From NCBI GenBank assembly GCA_028284265.1, contig JANQRZ010000014.1, forward strand, positions 124,001-188,000: a stretch of DNA of 64,000 nt, in the 5' to 3' direction. Of the stretch, positions 48,072 through 56,664 are shown piece after piece. Each line of letters opens with the position of its first letter. Within the stretch, counting starts at the first letter, position 1. A program made the position numbers and the translations under genes. Under the pieces are notes generated by a model that worked only from the letters and a program-made list of their open reading frames with translations, searched no databases and had not been told where the DNA came from. Origin of the DNA: Rhodothermales bacterium (GTDB lineage: Bacteria; Bacteroidota; Rhodothermia; Rhodothermales; JANQRZ01).

Positions 48072-50045
48072 CTATTGTTCTTCCATCTCAAAGATAAGCG
48101 GCACCGTCTGTTGCTCCAGCGAGGGTGTGATGGAAATACTGCGCGTTGGCGGCGTGACACGGTACCCATCGCGGCGGACTTCGACTTGGTACGTGCCAGG
48201 CCCCAGCATAAGAGACGCTGGGGTGGTCTCTCCGGTGGAATTGCCATCGATCCAGATGGAGCCCCACACGGGATTCGCCTGCACATTTACGCGCGTGCGG
48301 AAATGACACGTCGCTGTCGTTCTTTCTCCCGAGCGAACGCGCACGGTTGCCTCGTAGGAGCCGTATTGCGAGCTTTCGCACTGAACACGGTGGCTGCCCG
48401 GAGGAAGGTTGAAGGTGCCGCTTCCATCGGCCTGTTGCCCAGCAACGCGGACCGTGCCGCCCGGATCGACGCTCAGAGCGAGAACGCCGGGAGTCTGCAC
48501 CGGCGGATCTACGGGCGGCGGATCGTCATCGTCTGTTGTTGTTTCGGGCGGTGGCGAGTCTTCAGCCTGCGCACGCTGCAAGTCGGCAGTTAAGCGCACG
48601 GTTATATCGGGCTGTAGTTGCACGCCGGTTCGCTGCCAGCGGCGGTACCCCGCACGCTCGACGCGCACAGCTACGGGTACGCCCGTCGTGTCTTGATACG
48701 TCATCGGCGTCTGTCCGACACGTCTCCCGTTGATATACACGGTGGCAGCACTCGGCGTAGAACTGATCTCCAGCATCCGCGCCATAGCTTGATCCGACGC
48801 GAGGGCTGCGAGCGGAAAACGTAGCGAAACGGGTACCCCCTCGGCTAGCGAGAGCGACGTATCGACCGGTGCATAGCCAATGCGCTCAACCCGGAGTCGC
48901 CCCGTTCCATGCTCCACGGACTCGCGCAGCATCGGCGTCTCGCCGATGCGTTGATCGTTGAAATAGACAACGGCTCCGGGCGGATCGGTGATGATGCTGA
49001 GGGGCACGCCCCCCGAGGAAGGCCAGAACCAATACGCGAGCACCGCCACGAGCAGTGTCACCAACGTCCCGCCGCCAATCAACAGCGGGGTCGTCCTAGA
49101 CCGCGACGCCGCCACTGGAGCGGGAGCCGATGCGACGGGCGTAGGGCTTGGCGCATACGGTTCAGGCTCTACAATCGTCGGTGCTTCGCGGCGAGGCGCA
49201 CGGGCGGATGCAGAGCCAGAAGGAATGGCATCGAAGGCAGCCCGCATCGCCGCCGCGTTCGCGTAGCGTTCGTTCGGGTCTTTGACGAGGGCTTTCATCA
49301 CCGCCTCGCTGACGCCGGGAGGCAAGCCAGGGACGAACTGACTCAGCGGCGGGTACTCCTTCTCCACAATCGTCCGCATTGTCTCGAACTCGCTGCCTCC
49401 CCGCTCAAAGGGTAGGCGACCACTCAGCATCTCGTAGACCGTCATGCCAAGCGCATAGAGATCACTGCGCCCATCGAGGTTGCGGTCGCCTTTGACTTGC
49501 TCGGGGGACATGTAGTAGAGCGTCCCGGCAATGCCTTGCGTGACCGTCGCCGTGCCATCACCCGTGCGGAGCTTGGCGAGGCCGAAGTCGGTGACCTTGA
49601 CGTGGCCGGAATCCGTCAGGAGGATATTGCCCGGCTTGATGTCCCGGTGTACGACCCCAACGCCGTGCGCGTGTTCGAGCGCTGAGATCATCTCTAGGAC
49701 GATGGGACGGGCGTCGTCCCACTTGATCGGCCCCCAGTCCATCTTGTCACTGACGGTGCCGCCCCCGATGTACTCCATCACGATGAACAGCCCGGCGTCG
49801 GTGCGACGCAGCGCGTAGATGCGCGTGATGTTCGGACTATCAATCCGGGCGAGGGCACGCGCTTCGGACCGGAAGCGCCGCTCGAACGAGGCATCGCTGG
49901 CGAGATCGCGGGCGATCATCTTGAGGGCGACAGTCCGCGCGAGGGCGATGTCTTCGGCTTTGTAGACAACGCCCATCCCACCGCGTCCGAGTTCTTCAAG
50001 GATGCGGTAGCCGTCGATCTCCTGGCCTATGAATGTGTCGGACAC
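48072..50045 (-). CDS. Membrane Ser/Thr protein kinase with PEGA ectodomains
   Basis: A 657-aa PknB-type kinase. It has the Gly loop GRGGMGVV (20-27), Lys42, HRDIKPGN (133-140), DFG (153-155) and an activation segment ending GTLYYMSPEQV. A Pro/Ala linker leads to one membrane helix (about 320-341). The outer part contains PEGA-type beta domains (about 348-400, 425-480, 585-640) and a related segment (518-575). It starts with GTG at 50045. Its PP2C and FHA partners are encoded directly upstream, as in T6SS threonine-phosphorylation circuits (PpkA/PppA/Fha). Confidence 0.93.
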   Translation of the reverse strand: MSDTFIGQEIDGYRILEELGRGGMGVVYKAEDIALARTVALKMIARDLASDASFERRFRSEARALARIDSPNITRIYALRRTDAGLFIVMEYIGGGTVSDKMDWGPIKWDDARPIVLEMISALEHAHGVGVVHRDIKPGNILLTDSGHVKVTDFGLAKLRTGDGTATVTQGIAGTLYYMSPEQVKGDRNLDGRSDLYALGMTVYEMLSGRLPFERGGSEFETMRTIVEKEYPPLSQFVPGLPPGVSEAVMKALVKDPNERYANAAAMRAAFDAIPSGSASARAPRREAPTIVEPEPYAPSPTPVASAPAPVAASRSRTTPLLIGGGTLVTLLVAVLAYWFWPSSGGVPLSIITDPPGAVVYFNDQRIGETPMLRESVEHGTGRLRVERIGYAPVDTSLSLAEGVPVSLRFPLAALASDQAMARMLEISSTPSAATVYINGRRVGQTPMTYQDTTGVPVAVRVERAGYRRWQRTGVQLQPDITVRLTADLQRAQAEDSPPPETTTDDDDPPPVDPPVQTPGVLALSVDPGGTVRVAGQQADGSGTFNLPPGSHRVQCESSQYGSYEATVRVRSGERTTATCHFRTRVNVQANPVWGSIWIDGNSTGETTPASLMLGPGTYQVEVRRDGYRVTPPTRSISITPSLEQQTVPLIFEMEEQ

Positions 50046-50089
50046 AGCGAAGCGAGAGCCTGAAAGCCAAAGATCGCAAAGTACGCCTG

Positions 50090-50854
50090 TTACTTCACTT
50101 TAATGACGACGACCGTCACGTTATCCTGGCCGCCGCGCTCGTTGGCAAGGTTGACGAGCCGCTCCGCTGCCGCCTGTGGCTCCTCTGCTTGGACGAGGTC
50201 ACGAATCTCCGCATCGGTAACATGGGCGAGGCCGTCGGAGCACAGCACAAACACGTCGCCTGCTTCAGGTTCGGCGAGCCGCTCGATGTCTACCTCCACC
50301 GTCGGCTCCACACCGACTGCACGGGTGAGGGCATGGCGCTGCGGGTGGCGCTGCGCTTCGTCCTCGGTCAGCACCCCTTCGCGCCGCAGCGCATCGACGA
50401 GCGTGTGGTCGCGCGTGAGTTGCCGGATGCCCTCGCGGTTTACGCGGTAGGCCCGGCTGTCCCCGACGTGGGCCAGCCACGCGCCATTGCCCGTGAAGGC
50501 CACCGCCGTAAACGTCGTCCCCATCTTCTTCGGAACACTCCCCGCATTCGCCCAAGCATAGACCTGCTCATTCGCCGAAGCGATAGCTCCCCGAAAGCGT
50601 TCCTCTGCCGACGCTTCTTCCTGTTCAAAGTAAAACTTCCCGGCAATCTCGACGGCCATGCGACTCGCTCGCCCTCCGTCTTCGTGCCCACCCATACCGT
50701 CGGCGACAATGAAGAGGCAGTGGCCGTCTTCTTCGGTGCAGGCTCCGTCGGAAAAGCGCTCATAGGCGTCTTGGTTCTCCGTGCGCACTTGCCCGACATG
50801 CGTACACGCGCCGGAGCGTAGGGTGAGCGAGCGGTTGGAGCGCTTCCAGAGCAT
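50090..50854 (-). CDS. PP2C-family Ser/Thr phosphatase
   Basis: A 254-aa phosphatase. The metal-binding motifs are VRTENQDAYERF (N-terminal Asp), VADGMGGHEDGG, VGDSRAYRVNREG and SDGLAHVTD, followed by the final GGQDNVTVVVIK. It would reverse phosphorylation by the adjacent kinase, the role PppA plays in characterised T6SS pathways. It starts 12 nt after the FHA-transglycosylase gene stop. Confidence 0.93.
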   Translation of the reverse strand: MLWKRSNRSLTLRSGACTHVGQVRTENQDAYERFSDGACTEEDGHCLFIVADGMGGHEDGGRASRMAVEIAGKFYFEQEEASAEERFRGAIASANEQVYAWANAGSVPKKMGTTFTAVAFTGNGAWLAHVGDSRAYRVNREGIRQLTRDHTLVDALRREGVLTEDEAQRHPQRHALTRAVGVEPTVEVDIERLAEPEAGDVFVLCSDGLAHVTDAEIRDLVQAEEPQAAAERLVNLANERGGQDNVTVVVIKVK

Positions 50855-50866
50855 GGATGGAGCAGG

Positions 50867-52600
50867 TCAGGGCCGAGCGGGCGGCGCGTGGGCGATGGGT
50901 GAAGCCACAGCATCCTCAAGGTAGCGCTGCAGCGGGTTATCGAAGTCAAAGCCGAACAAACGAGGATTCTGGCCGATCACGGCGGCAGAGAAGATGTGGA
51001 GCACGTAGTCCTTCGTCTGGTCCGGCATCCGGTCGCGGTGCTCCGAGAGAAAGCGCCAATAGTTCCGCTCCTGCGGGTTCTGCGGGATGCCTTCGAGGTC
51101 GTGCTGCACCACTTCGAGCGGCGTCAGGTTATCGAGCCGCGGGCTAACTCGGTGCTCGCCCCAATTGTACGAGGCCATCACGAGCAAGCCCGACGCTTGG
51201 GCGAGTTCGGTGTAGATGGCAAGGAGATAGCGAGCGGCTGCGTCGGTCGCTTTCGGGACATCACACCGCTCGTCGATAGGATCGGGCACGCGCTGCTCCA
51301 CGCGGGGACCGGGGACAAGGCCATAGTGCTGCCCCGTACTGGGGATGAACTGCCACATCCCCTTGGCAATACCCCACCGCGTCGGCGGCCCCACGGCGCA
51401 GGCGTCGAAGTTGCTCTCCTGAAGGGCGAGGTAGAAGAACTCGGGCGGCAACCCGTAATCGATGAACGTCTCGACGATGTCACGGGTGTAGCCATTGGCC
51501 TCGGCCCGCCGAATGGCATTCTGGAACCGGGTAGACTGCTGCCATTCGTCGATGATCTCTTGCACCTCACGCACGAAGCCTGCCGGAATGGTGAACTCGC
51601 TCTCATTGAAGATGCGTGCCACCCGGTAGATCTCGCGCTCCTCGGGCGTGAGCCTGCGATAGAGGCCGAGTTCCTCGACGTAGCCCGCGTAGCGCTCCGC
51701 GGTGCGACGACGGCCCTCCTCCAGATTATCGAGTTGGGCGGCGAGGTCGTCGTTGCCCTCCTCCTCAGCCAAGAGGCGCAGTTGCGCGATGGCGATGTCC
51801 TGCTCCTTCATCTCATAGAACAAGGCCACCGTGGACTGCTCCAGCGCCGCCACACGGAACTGCTGCCAGATCGCAAACCCAAGCGCGACGATCAATAGCG
51901 CAGCGACGCCCGCGATGACTTTGCCATAGGCCAGTTTCTGCTTCTGCTGAACCTCCTGAAAGGCCTGCCGGATCATCATGGTCCGTTCGCCTGCAGGCTC
52001 GTCCTTCCGCTCGTCGAAATAGTGCCGGATGACTTGGCTCACAGACGCGGGCGCACTGCCACCCGCACGCTCCCCTGTCCCGCGGGATACCGGTCCCGTG
52101 TTGTGCTGTGTGGCTCCGTTGGCGGATGAGCTGTAGGTGTCCGACTGCCGCTGGGTATCCTGCGCGGCGGGCTGTTGCGCGGTGCCGTCGTAGAAGGGAT
52201 GGCGCTTGGCCTCCGGCTCCGTCGGAACCACAGCCCGCTCCTCTTGGCTCTCTGATATCCCAGCCCTCAAGGGCGCGTCTACTGACAGGTAGACAAACGG
52301 CCCATCCTTCCCCAAGCGTACCGTCGTCTCCCCGCTTAGGCTCACGCGCTCCACGCGTTCTCCGTTGTGGTATGTCCCGTTCGTGCTCCCGGCATCGCGC
52401 AGCACCCACGCTCCGCCTTCTTCAATCACCTCGACGTGAATGCGACTCACCCTCCCGGAGTCGATGTGCAGCGTCGCCTGCATCCCGCGCCCGATGTTGA
52501 ACGGCTCGGTGAAGACGCGCTCCATGTTGGGAATGGAACTGCCCTCAATGCGAACCCGAACAGGGGGTCGCTTGGCGGTGGGGGACGACGAGAAAGACAA
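50867..52600 (-). CDS. FHA domain - TM helix - lytic transglycosylase fusion
   Basis: A 577-aa protein with an unusual domain order. An N-terminal FHA phosphothreonine-binding domain (about residues 14-108) has NIGRG (35-39), SRIHVEV (52-58) and GSTNGTYHNG (71-80). A disordered linker leads to one membrane helix (about 228-246) and a coiled coil. An SLT/MltE-type transglycosylase domain (about 385-500) follows, with catalytic Glu395 in ALQESNF, KGMWQFIPSTG and ASYNWG. The topology places FHA in the cytoplasm and the wall-cleaving domain in the periplasm. The start is TTG at 52600; no better start is visible. Kinase and phosphatase genes follow downstream and the sheath gene precedes it. Confidence 0.9.
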   Translation of the reverse strand: MSFSSSPTAKRPPVRVRIEGSSIPNMERVFTEPFNIGRGMQATLHIDSGRVSRIHVEVIEEGGAWVLRDAGSTNGTYHNGERVERVSLSGETTVRLGKDGPFVYLSVDAPLRAGISESQEERAVVPTEPEAKRHPFYDGTAQQPAAQDTQRQSDTYSSSANGATQHNTGPVSRGTGERAGGSAPASVSQVIRHYFDERKDEPAGERTMMIRQAFQEVQQKQKLAYGKVIAGVAALLIVALGFAIWQQFRVAALEQSTVALFYEMKEQDIAIAQLRLLAEEEGNDDLAAQLDNLEEGRRRTAERYAGYVEELGLYRRLTPEEREIYRVARIFNESEFTIPAGFVREVQEIIDEWQQSTRFQNAIRRAEANGYTRDIVETFIDYGLPPEFFYLALQESNFDACAVGPPTRWGIAKGMWQFIPSTGQHYGLVPGPRVEQRVPDPIDERCDVPKATDAAARYLLAIYTELAQASGLLVMASYNWGEHRVSPRLDNLTPLEVVQHDLEGIPQNPQERNYWRFLSEHRDRMPDQTKDYVLHIFSAAVIGQNPRLFGFDFDNPLQRYLEDAVASPIAHAPPARP

Positions 52601-52692
52601 GGCTAAGGGAGCAAGATGCAGCCTACGTCACGAAAGAGCAGGCAGGATTAACTAATAGAAACGGAGTTAGAGACGGAATCAGGCCATGCCCC

Positions 52693-54525
52693 TCATGCAC
52701 GCGGCACGGGAAGCCCCACCGCGAGGTGGATGGGGTGATGCAGGATATGACGAGGTGGCTGCAACCGAACCGCCAGCAGATCGTGACCCTCGATATCAGC
52801 GTCGGGGACTGGCTCGACCGTCACGGCATCGCCGGGCACGTCGGCTTCGGAAGCTCCGAGGAAGGTACGGAGCCGCTGCACGATGGCCTCTTGCTTCTCT
52901 TCCAATGAGTCTGTCGCATTGAGTTCGCTAGGAAGCTTGAGCAACCGGTGCGCAGCACGAGCCGCGAAGAGACCACACCCGAGCGTCGCATGCGCCGCCG
53001 CATGGGCCGTCTTCTTCGGGTCGTCGAAGGTTTGGGGCTTCGAGAGGTTGGCGGCATGAGCCACCTGCATCGTATCCCGGTTGGCCGTGCCCGTGAGTAC
53101 AGCAAAACCGGCCTCGGCCAGTTCGGCGGCCTTCGCCTCCGGCAAGAGGGTTGCCAGCGGTGTCTGCCCGCGCTCCGTCGCGTGGATCGGCAGGTTCTCG
53201 ATAGACTGACCGGCAAGATGGGTCGGCCATCCGGTCTTGGCAAACGACGCACCGAGGGCCACAGCGACGGCAAGCGCCCCCCCGCCCCACAGGAAACCCT
53301 CTTCCTCAAGCGGCACGTCCTTCGATGGATGGTTCGGGCCGTAGGGCGAGCGGAGCAAGAACGGTGGGAATGCGAGCGCGATGAACCGTGCCTCATCGTT
53401 CTCCCGGAGCTTGTTCCAGTGGATGTAATCCGGTCCCTCCACGAGGTGCGGAACGAGCGGAATCGTGGTCGCGCCATCGGGCTTATCCAAGCCGAAGAAG
53501 CCGGAGTCCGCCGAGGCGATGAGGGGCGCTTGTAGGCTCGCCCCGGTTCCGGCGAGGTCTTCCAGTACCGCCACGTCGGCCTGACTGTTGCCAAAGGCGA
53601 AACCGAGAATCACCGCTGAGAGCGGTGCCCGGTCGTCGTCGGCGCTGTGCTCTGGGAGGAGTACCTGCTCGTAGAGGGCTTCGCCGAGGTCGTCGCGCCC
53701 GGCGGGCAACACATCGAGTTGCACCCCGTCGCGGAACGGTAGGCGGTCCACGAGGAATTTTAGCCCGCGCCACGCTGACTCCAAGCGCCGGAGGCCCGGG
53801 TGCTCGAGGATCGCCCGGAGCTGGCCTCCGAGCTTCCGGTCAAAGTCCGCAATGATCCCGTCAGCGACGGCACCCGCAATGCGCGGCTCATCGCCACTGA
53901 CGGCCCCAGCGATGGCGTCCCCGATCCCGGTCGTTTCATCGGCACTGCCATCGCCGGAATCCACCATGCCCATCAGCCGGTCGAGCGCGTCCTCTTCCGC
54001 AGCCGGTTTCGGTACGGGCTTCGGCTTGGGAGGTGAGACGGTAAGCTGGGCGTACAACCCATCGGCCGAGGCTTCGTCGACGCCAGCCTCGGCGAGGCGA
54101 GCGCGGAAGGTATCGCGGTCTGTGCCCTGCGTGCGGACCCCGTGGACCTCGGTGCGAATCGCCAGCAGACGAGCAAGGGCAGGCACCTGCCGCGCAATCC
54201 CACCCGGCGTGAAGTCTTTCAGCGACCGGAAGCGCAAGGCGATCTCCAGCGACTGCGGCTGCGGGCTGAGATGGTTCGGCACATCGAGCCGGAGCGCGGG
54301 CTGCTGTTCTTCCATCCACCCGGCAAACCCGTTGGTGTCCACCCGACGGACGAGCGAGGGGCCGCGCCAGTTGCTCCGTGCCTGCGGCGTCAGGTCAGCG
54401 ACGAGCAACAGCCGGAGCGGCATTGGTGGCTCACGTCGCTGGGCCGCGGGGCCAGCCTGAGACATCGAGGTCGTGTCCGGGTCGGAGGTGATGCGAATGC
54501 CTACGTTTTTGTGCGGGTCGCTCAT
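52693..54525 (-). CDS. Single-chain T6SS contractile sheath protein (TssB-TssC fusion)
   Basis: A 610-aa protein that joins both sheath subunits. Residues about 33-160 match TssB/VipA (LLLVADLTPQA, LEIALRFRSLKDFTPGGIAR). A Pro/Lys linker with an acidic stretch (165-200) leads to a TssC/VipB-like part (about 225-610: LGGQLRAILEHPGLRRLESA, WRGLKFLVDRL, ASADSGFFGLD, HWNKLRENDEARFIALAFPP, FLWGGGA). In well-studied T6SSs these are two genes. The Tss assignment is by motif; other contractile systems are less likely given VgrG, PAAR and ClpV next door. Confidence 0.85.
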   Translation of the reverse strand: MSDPHKNVGIRITSDPDTTSMSQAGPAAQRREPPMPLRLLLVADLTPQARSNWRGPSLVRRVDTNGFAGWMEEQQPALRLDVPNHLSPQPQSLEIALRFRSLKDFTPGGIARQVPALARLLAIRTEVHGVRTQGTDRDTFRARLAEAGVDEASADGLYAQLTVSPPKPKPVPKPAAEEDALDRLMGMVDSGDGSADETTGIGDAIAGAVSGDEPRIAGAVADGIIADFDRKLGGQLRAILEHPGLRRLESAWRGLKFLVDRLPFRDGVQLDVLPAGRDDLGEALYEQVLLPEHSADDDRAPLSAVILGFAFGNSQADVAVLEDLAGTGASLQAPLIASADSGFFGLDKPDGATTIPLVPHLVEGPDYIHWNKLRENDEARFIALAFPPFLLRSPYGPNHPSKDVPLEEEGFLWGGGALAVAVALGASFAKTGWPTHLAGQSIENLPIHATERGQTPLATLLPEAKAAELAEAGFAVLTGTANRDTMQVAHAANLSKPQTFDDPKKTAHAAAHATLGCGLFAARAAHRLLKLPSELNATDSLEEKQEAIVQRLRTFLGASEADVPGDAVTVEPVPDADIEGHDLLAVRLQPPRHILHHPIHLAVGLPVPRA

Positions 54526-54545
54526 GAGATTCGGAGGGAGAGGGT

Positions 54546-55613
54546 TTAGGCGACGCGGAGGTCGATGCCTGCGATGGTGTCTAGGCTCAACGAAGGAAGG
54601 GGATACATCCCGCGCCAGACCTGATAGAATACACCCTCGTCAGGGAGAAACACGAGGGTATCAAGATGAGCCGTGAGCGGGTGGCGGTGCGACGGGCGCT
54701 CGGCAGGGTCGGGCACTTCGTCCGATTCAGCCTCGCTGCTCGCTTCGTCATAGACGTGGAGGGCGATGTCGGGGCGGAGACCGGGAAGCCGGAAGCGCCG
54801 GTAGCCGTCGGGGGTGAGATGGCGCAACTCGACCTCCTCGTTACCTGCCAAGTAGCCGGGGACTTGGAGCGACGGGTGGGCACCGTTGTTGAAGCCAAAG
54901 TCGTAGTCGGCGGGCAGGCCGAACTCAGGATCAAGATCGTTGATCGCCTGACCGGTGAGGGTGGCACGGGGCTGCCAGCTTCGACCGTAAAAACCAAACC
55001 CAACGGGTGCGGGCTGGTCGTCCCACGAACGAATCAGTTGGCGGGGGTCTTCGAGGTTCGGCAGGGCCTTGCCGTCCACCGACTCGCGCGTCTTCTTTCC
55101 GATAAAGCCCTGCCCGATGTGATTCTGCGCGCACCACCCTTTCCCCTTGTGGTCGAACCCGCCGAAGGCACGCTCGTAGACGAGCGGCATCTCGGTAAAT
55201 GGCTCGGGGTTGGACATCGTCGGCACCATCACCATCCGGGTTGGGAACACCCACCGCCGATCACCAAAGACGCGGATCGCTTGCTGCACGCGACCGACGC
55301 GGAGCGCCACGTCGAGCGCTGCAACCGGCTTGCCGCCCGGCGCATAGGCCCGGCCTACGAGTACCACATCGGCGCGCGGCTTGAACGGCACCACATCGCT
55401 TTCGAGCCGGATGCTGCCCGTGACATCGCCCTTGAAGAACTCGTCACTGGCCGCGATTGGGAGTTGCTCGTCGGCAGCAGACGCGAGGGTGCCGTCGGCT
55501 CCATCGGGCATGCGAAACGTGGCCTTGAGCAGCACGGCGAGGCAGGGCTTGCGGTCCGGCCCCATACCCAGCGCAAGGCCATCGACAAACGGCGTGTCGT
55601 TCGTGACGTTCAT
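54546..55613 (-). CDS. DUF2169 protein, T6SS effector adaptor-like
   Basis: A 355-aa cytoplasmic-type protein opening VTNDTPFVDGLALGMGPDRK and containing VVLVGRAYAPGGKPVAALDV, GDRRW and YERAFGG, the DUF2169 hallmarks. DUF2169 genes are commonly found with PAAR, pentapeptide and RHS genes in T6SS loci and are thought to help load effectors. It starts with ATG overlapping the pentapeptide-repeat gene stop by 4 nt. Confidence 0.88.
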   Translation of the reverse strand: MNVTNDTPFVDGLALGMGPDRKPCLAVLLKATFRMPDGADGTLASAADEQLPIAASDEFFKGDVTGSIRLESDVVPFKPRADVVLVGRAYAPGGKPVAALDVALRVGRVQQAIRVFGDRRWVFPTRMVMVPTMSNPEPFTEMPLVYERAFGGFDHKGKGWCAQNHIGQGFIGKKTRESVDGKALPNLEDPRQLIRSWDDQPAPVGFGFYGRSWQPRATLTGQAINDLDPEFGLPADYDFGFNNGAHPSLQVPGYLAGNEEVELRHLTPDGYRRFRLPGLRPDIALHVYDEASSEAESDEVPDPAERPSHRHPLTAHLDTLVFLPDEGVFYQVWRGMYPLPSLSLDTIAGIDLRVA

Positions 55614-56659
55614 TGGCTAGGATGGTCTGGTGCGGCGGCAGTCTGGCGATAAAGCGGTACACGCCGAATGGCGGGAGGCCCCGTGCCCGGTCCAAACGCA
55701 GGCTTGACCGGTTCGGGCATCCGCGCCGACTCGAAATCGCACTGCGTCCGCTGGAAGGCATCGAGTGAGGCCCAGTAGAAATCGGCCCCGAAGAAGCTGC
55801 ACGTGGCGGCCTGCGCTCCGGCGAACTCGGCTCCGACGAAGTTGGCGAAGTTAAACGAGGACTGACTCAGCTTCGTCTCCCGCAGATCCGCATACTCAAA
55901 CACGGCGTTCTCGACGGTGCTATGCAGGAATGTCGCACGGGCAAGCGAGGCGCGGATGAAGGTGCCGACGGAGAGCTTGGCTCCCGAGAAGTCACACCCC
56001 GAAAGGTCAGCGCGTTGAGCGAAGGTGGCGACGAGGAACGCGCTGCGGAAGATGGCACCGGGAGCGCTCGCATTTTCGAGGATCGCCCCGGAGAGCACAG
56101 CGTCCGTGCAGTCGGCTCCGGCGAGGTTGGCGTCGCGCAGCAGGGCCTGTTCGAGGTTTGCCCCGCCAAGCTTCGCCCCACTGAAATCGGCATCGGCAAA
56201 GATGCTCCTGGCGAGGTTGGCCCCGGCGAGATCGCATCCGCCCAGCCTCGCCGCCCCTAGCACGGATTCTTGAATCGTGCAGCGTAGCATCGAAGCCCCC
56301 TGAAAGTCAGCTCGCTCGACGGCACAGGAAGCCAGCACAGCCTCATTGAGCCGGGCGTTGCGAAACACGCTGTCTTCGAGGAGGCACTCGTCGAAGGCGG
56401 CCCCATTGAGGTCCGCGTCCGCGAGGTTCGCCCCGTTCATTAGCGAGCTAGAAAACTGAACACCCCGGAGGTTCGCTCCTGTGAAATTCACGCCTTCGAG
56501 CAAGGCCCCTGCGATCTCGGCCTCTTGGAGATTCGTTCCGGCGAGGTCAGCTCCCGTGAGATCGACACCGGCGAGAGGCACCTCCCGCAAGTCGGCCCCG
56601 CGCAGGTCTGCACCCGGCGTGAGCCGTTCGAGGTCGAAACCGAACGCCGTCGTTTCCAT
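55610..56659 (-). CDS. Pentapeptide-repeat protein
   Basis: A 349-aa protein composed almost wholly of A(D/N)LxG-type pentapeptides (LRGADLREVPLAGVDLTGAD and onward, about 60 units), forming a right-handed quadrilateral beta-helix. The C-terminal 30 residues are Pro-rich and not repetitive. Such proteins recur beside DUF2169 in T6SS loci; adaptor, effector-handling or immunity roles are all possible. It is translationally coupled to the DUF2169 gene and starts 5 nt after the RHS stop. Confidence 0.9.
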   Translation of the reverse strand: METTAFGFDLERLTPGADLRGADLREVPLAGVDLTGADLAGTNLQEAEIAGALLEGVNFTGANLRGVQFSSSLMNGANLADADLNGAAFDECLLEDSVFRNARLNEAVLASCAVERADFQGASMLRCTIQESVLGAARLGGCDLAGANLARSIFADADFSGAKLGGANLEQALLRDANLAGADCTDAVLSGAILENASAPGAIFRSAFLVATFAQRADLSGCDFSGAKLSVGTFIRASLARATFLHSTVENAVFEYADLRETKLSQSSFNFANFVGAEFAGAQAATCSFFGADFYWASLDAFQRTQCDFESARMPEPVKPAFGPGTGPPAIRRVPLYRQTAAAPDHPSQ

Positions 56660-56664
56660 GAGTA

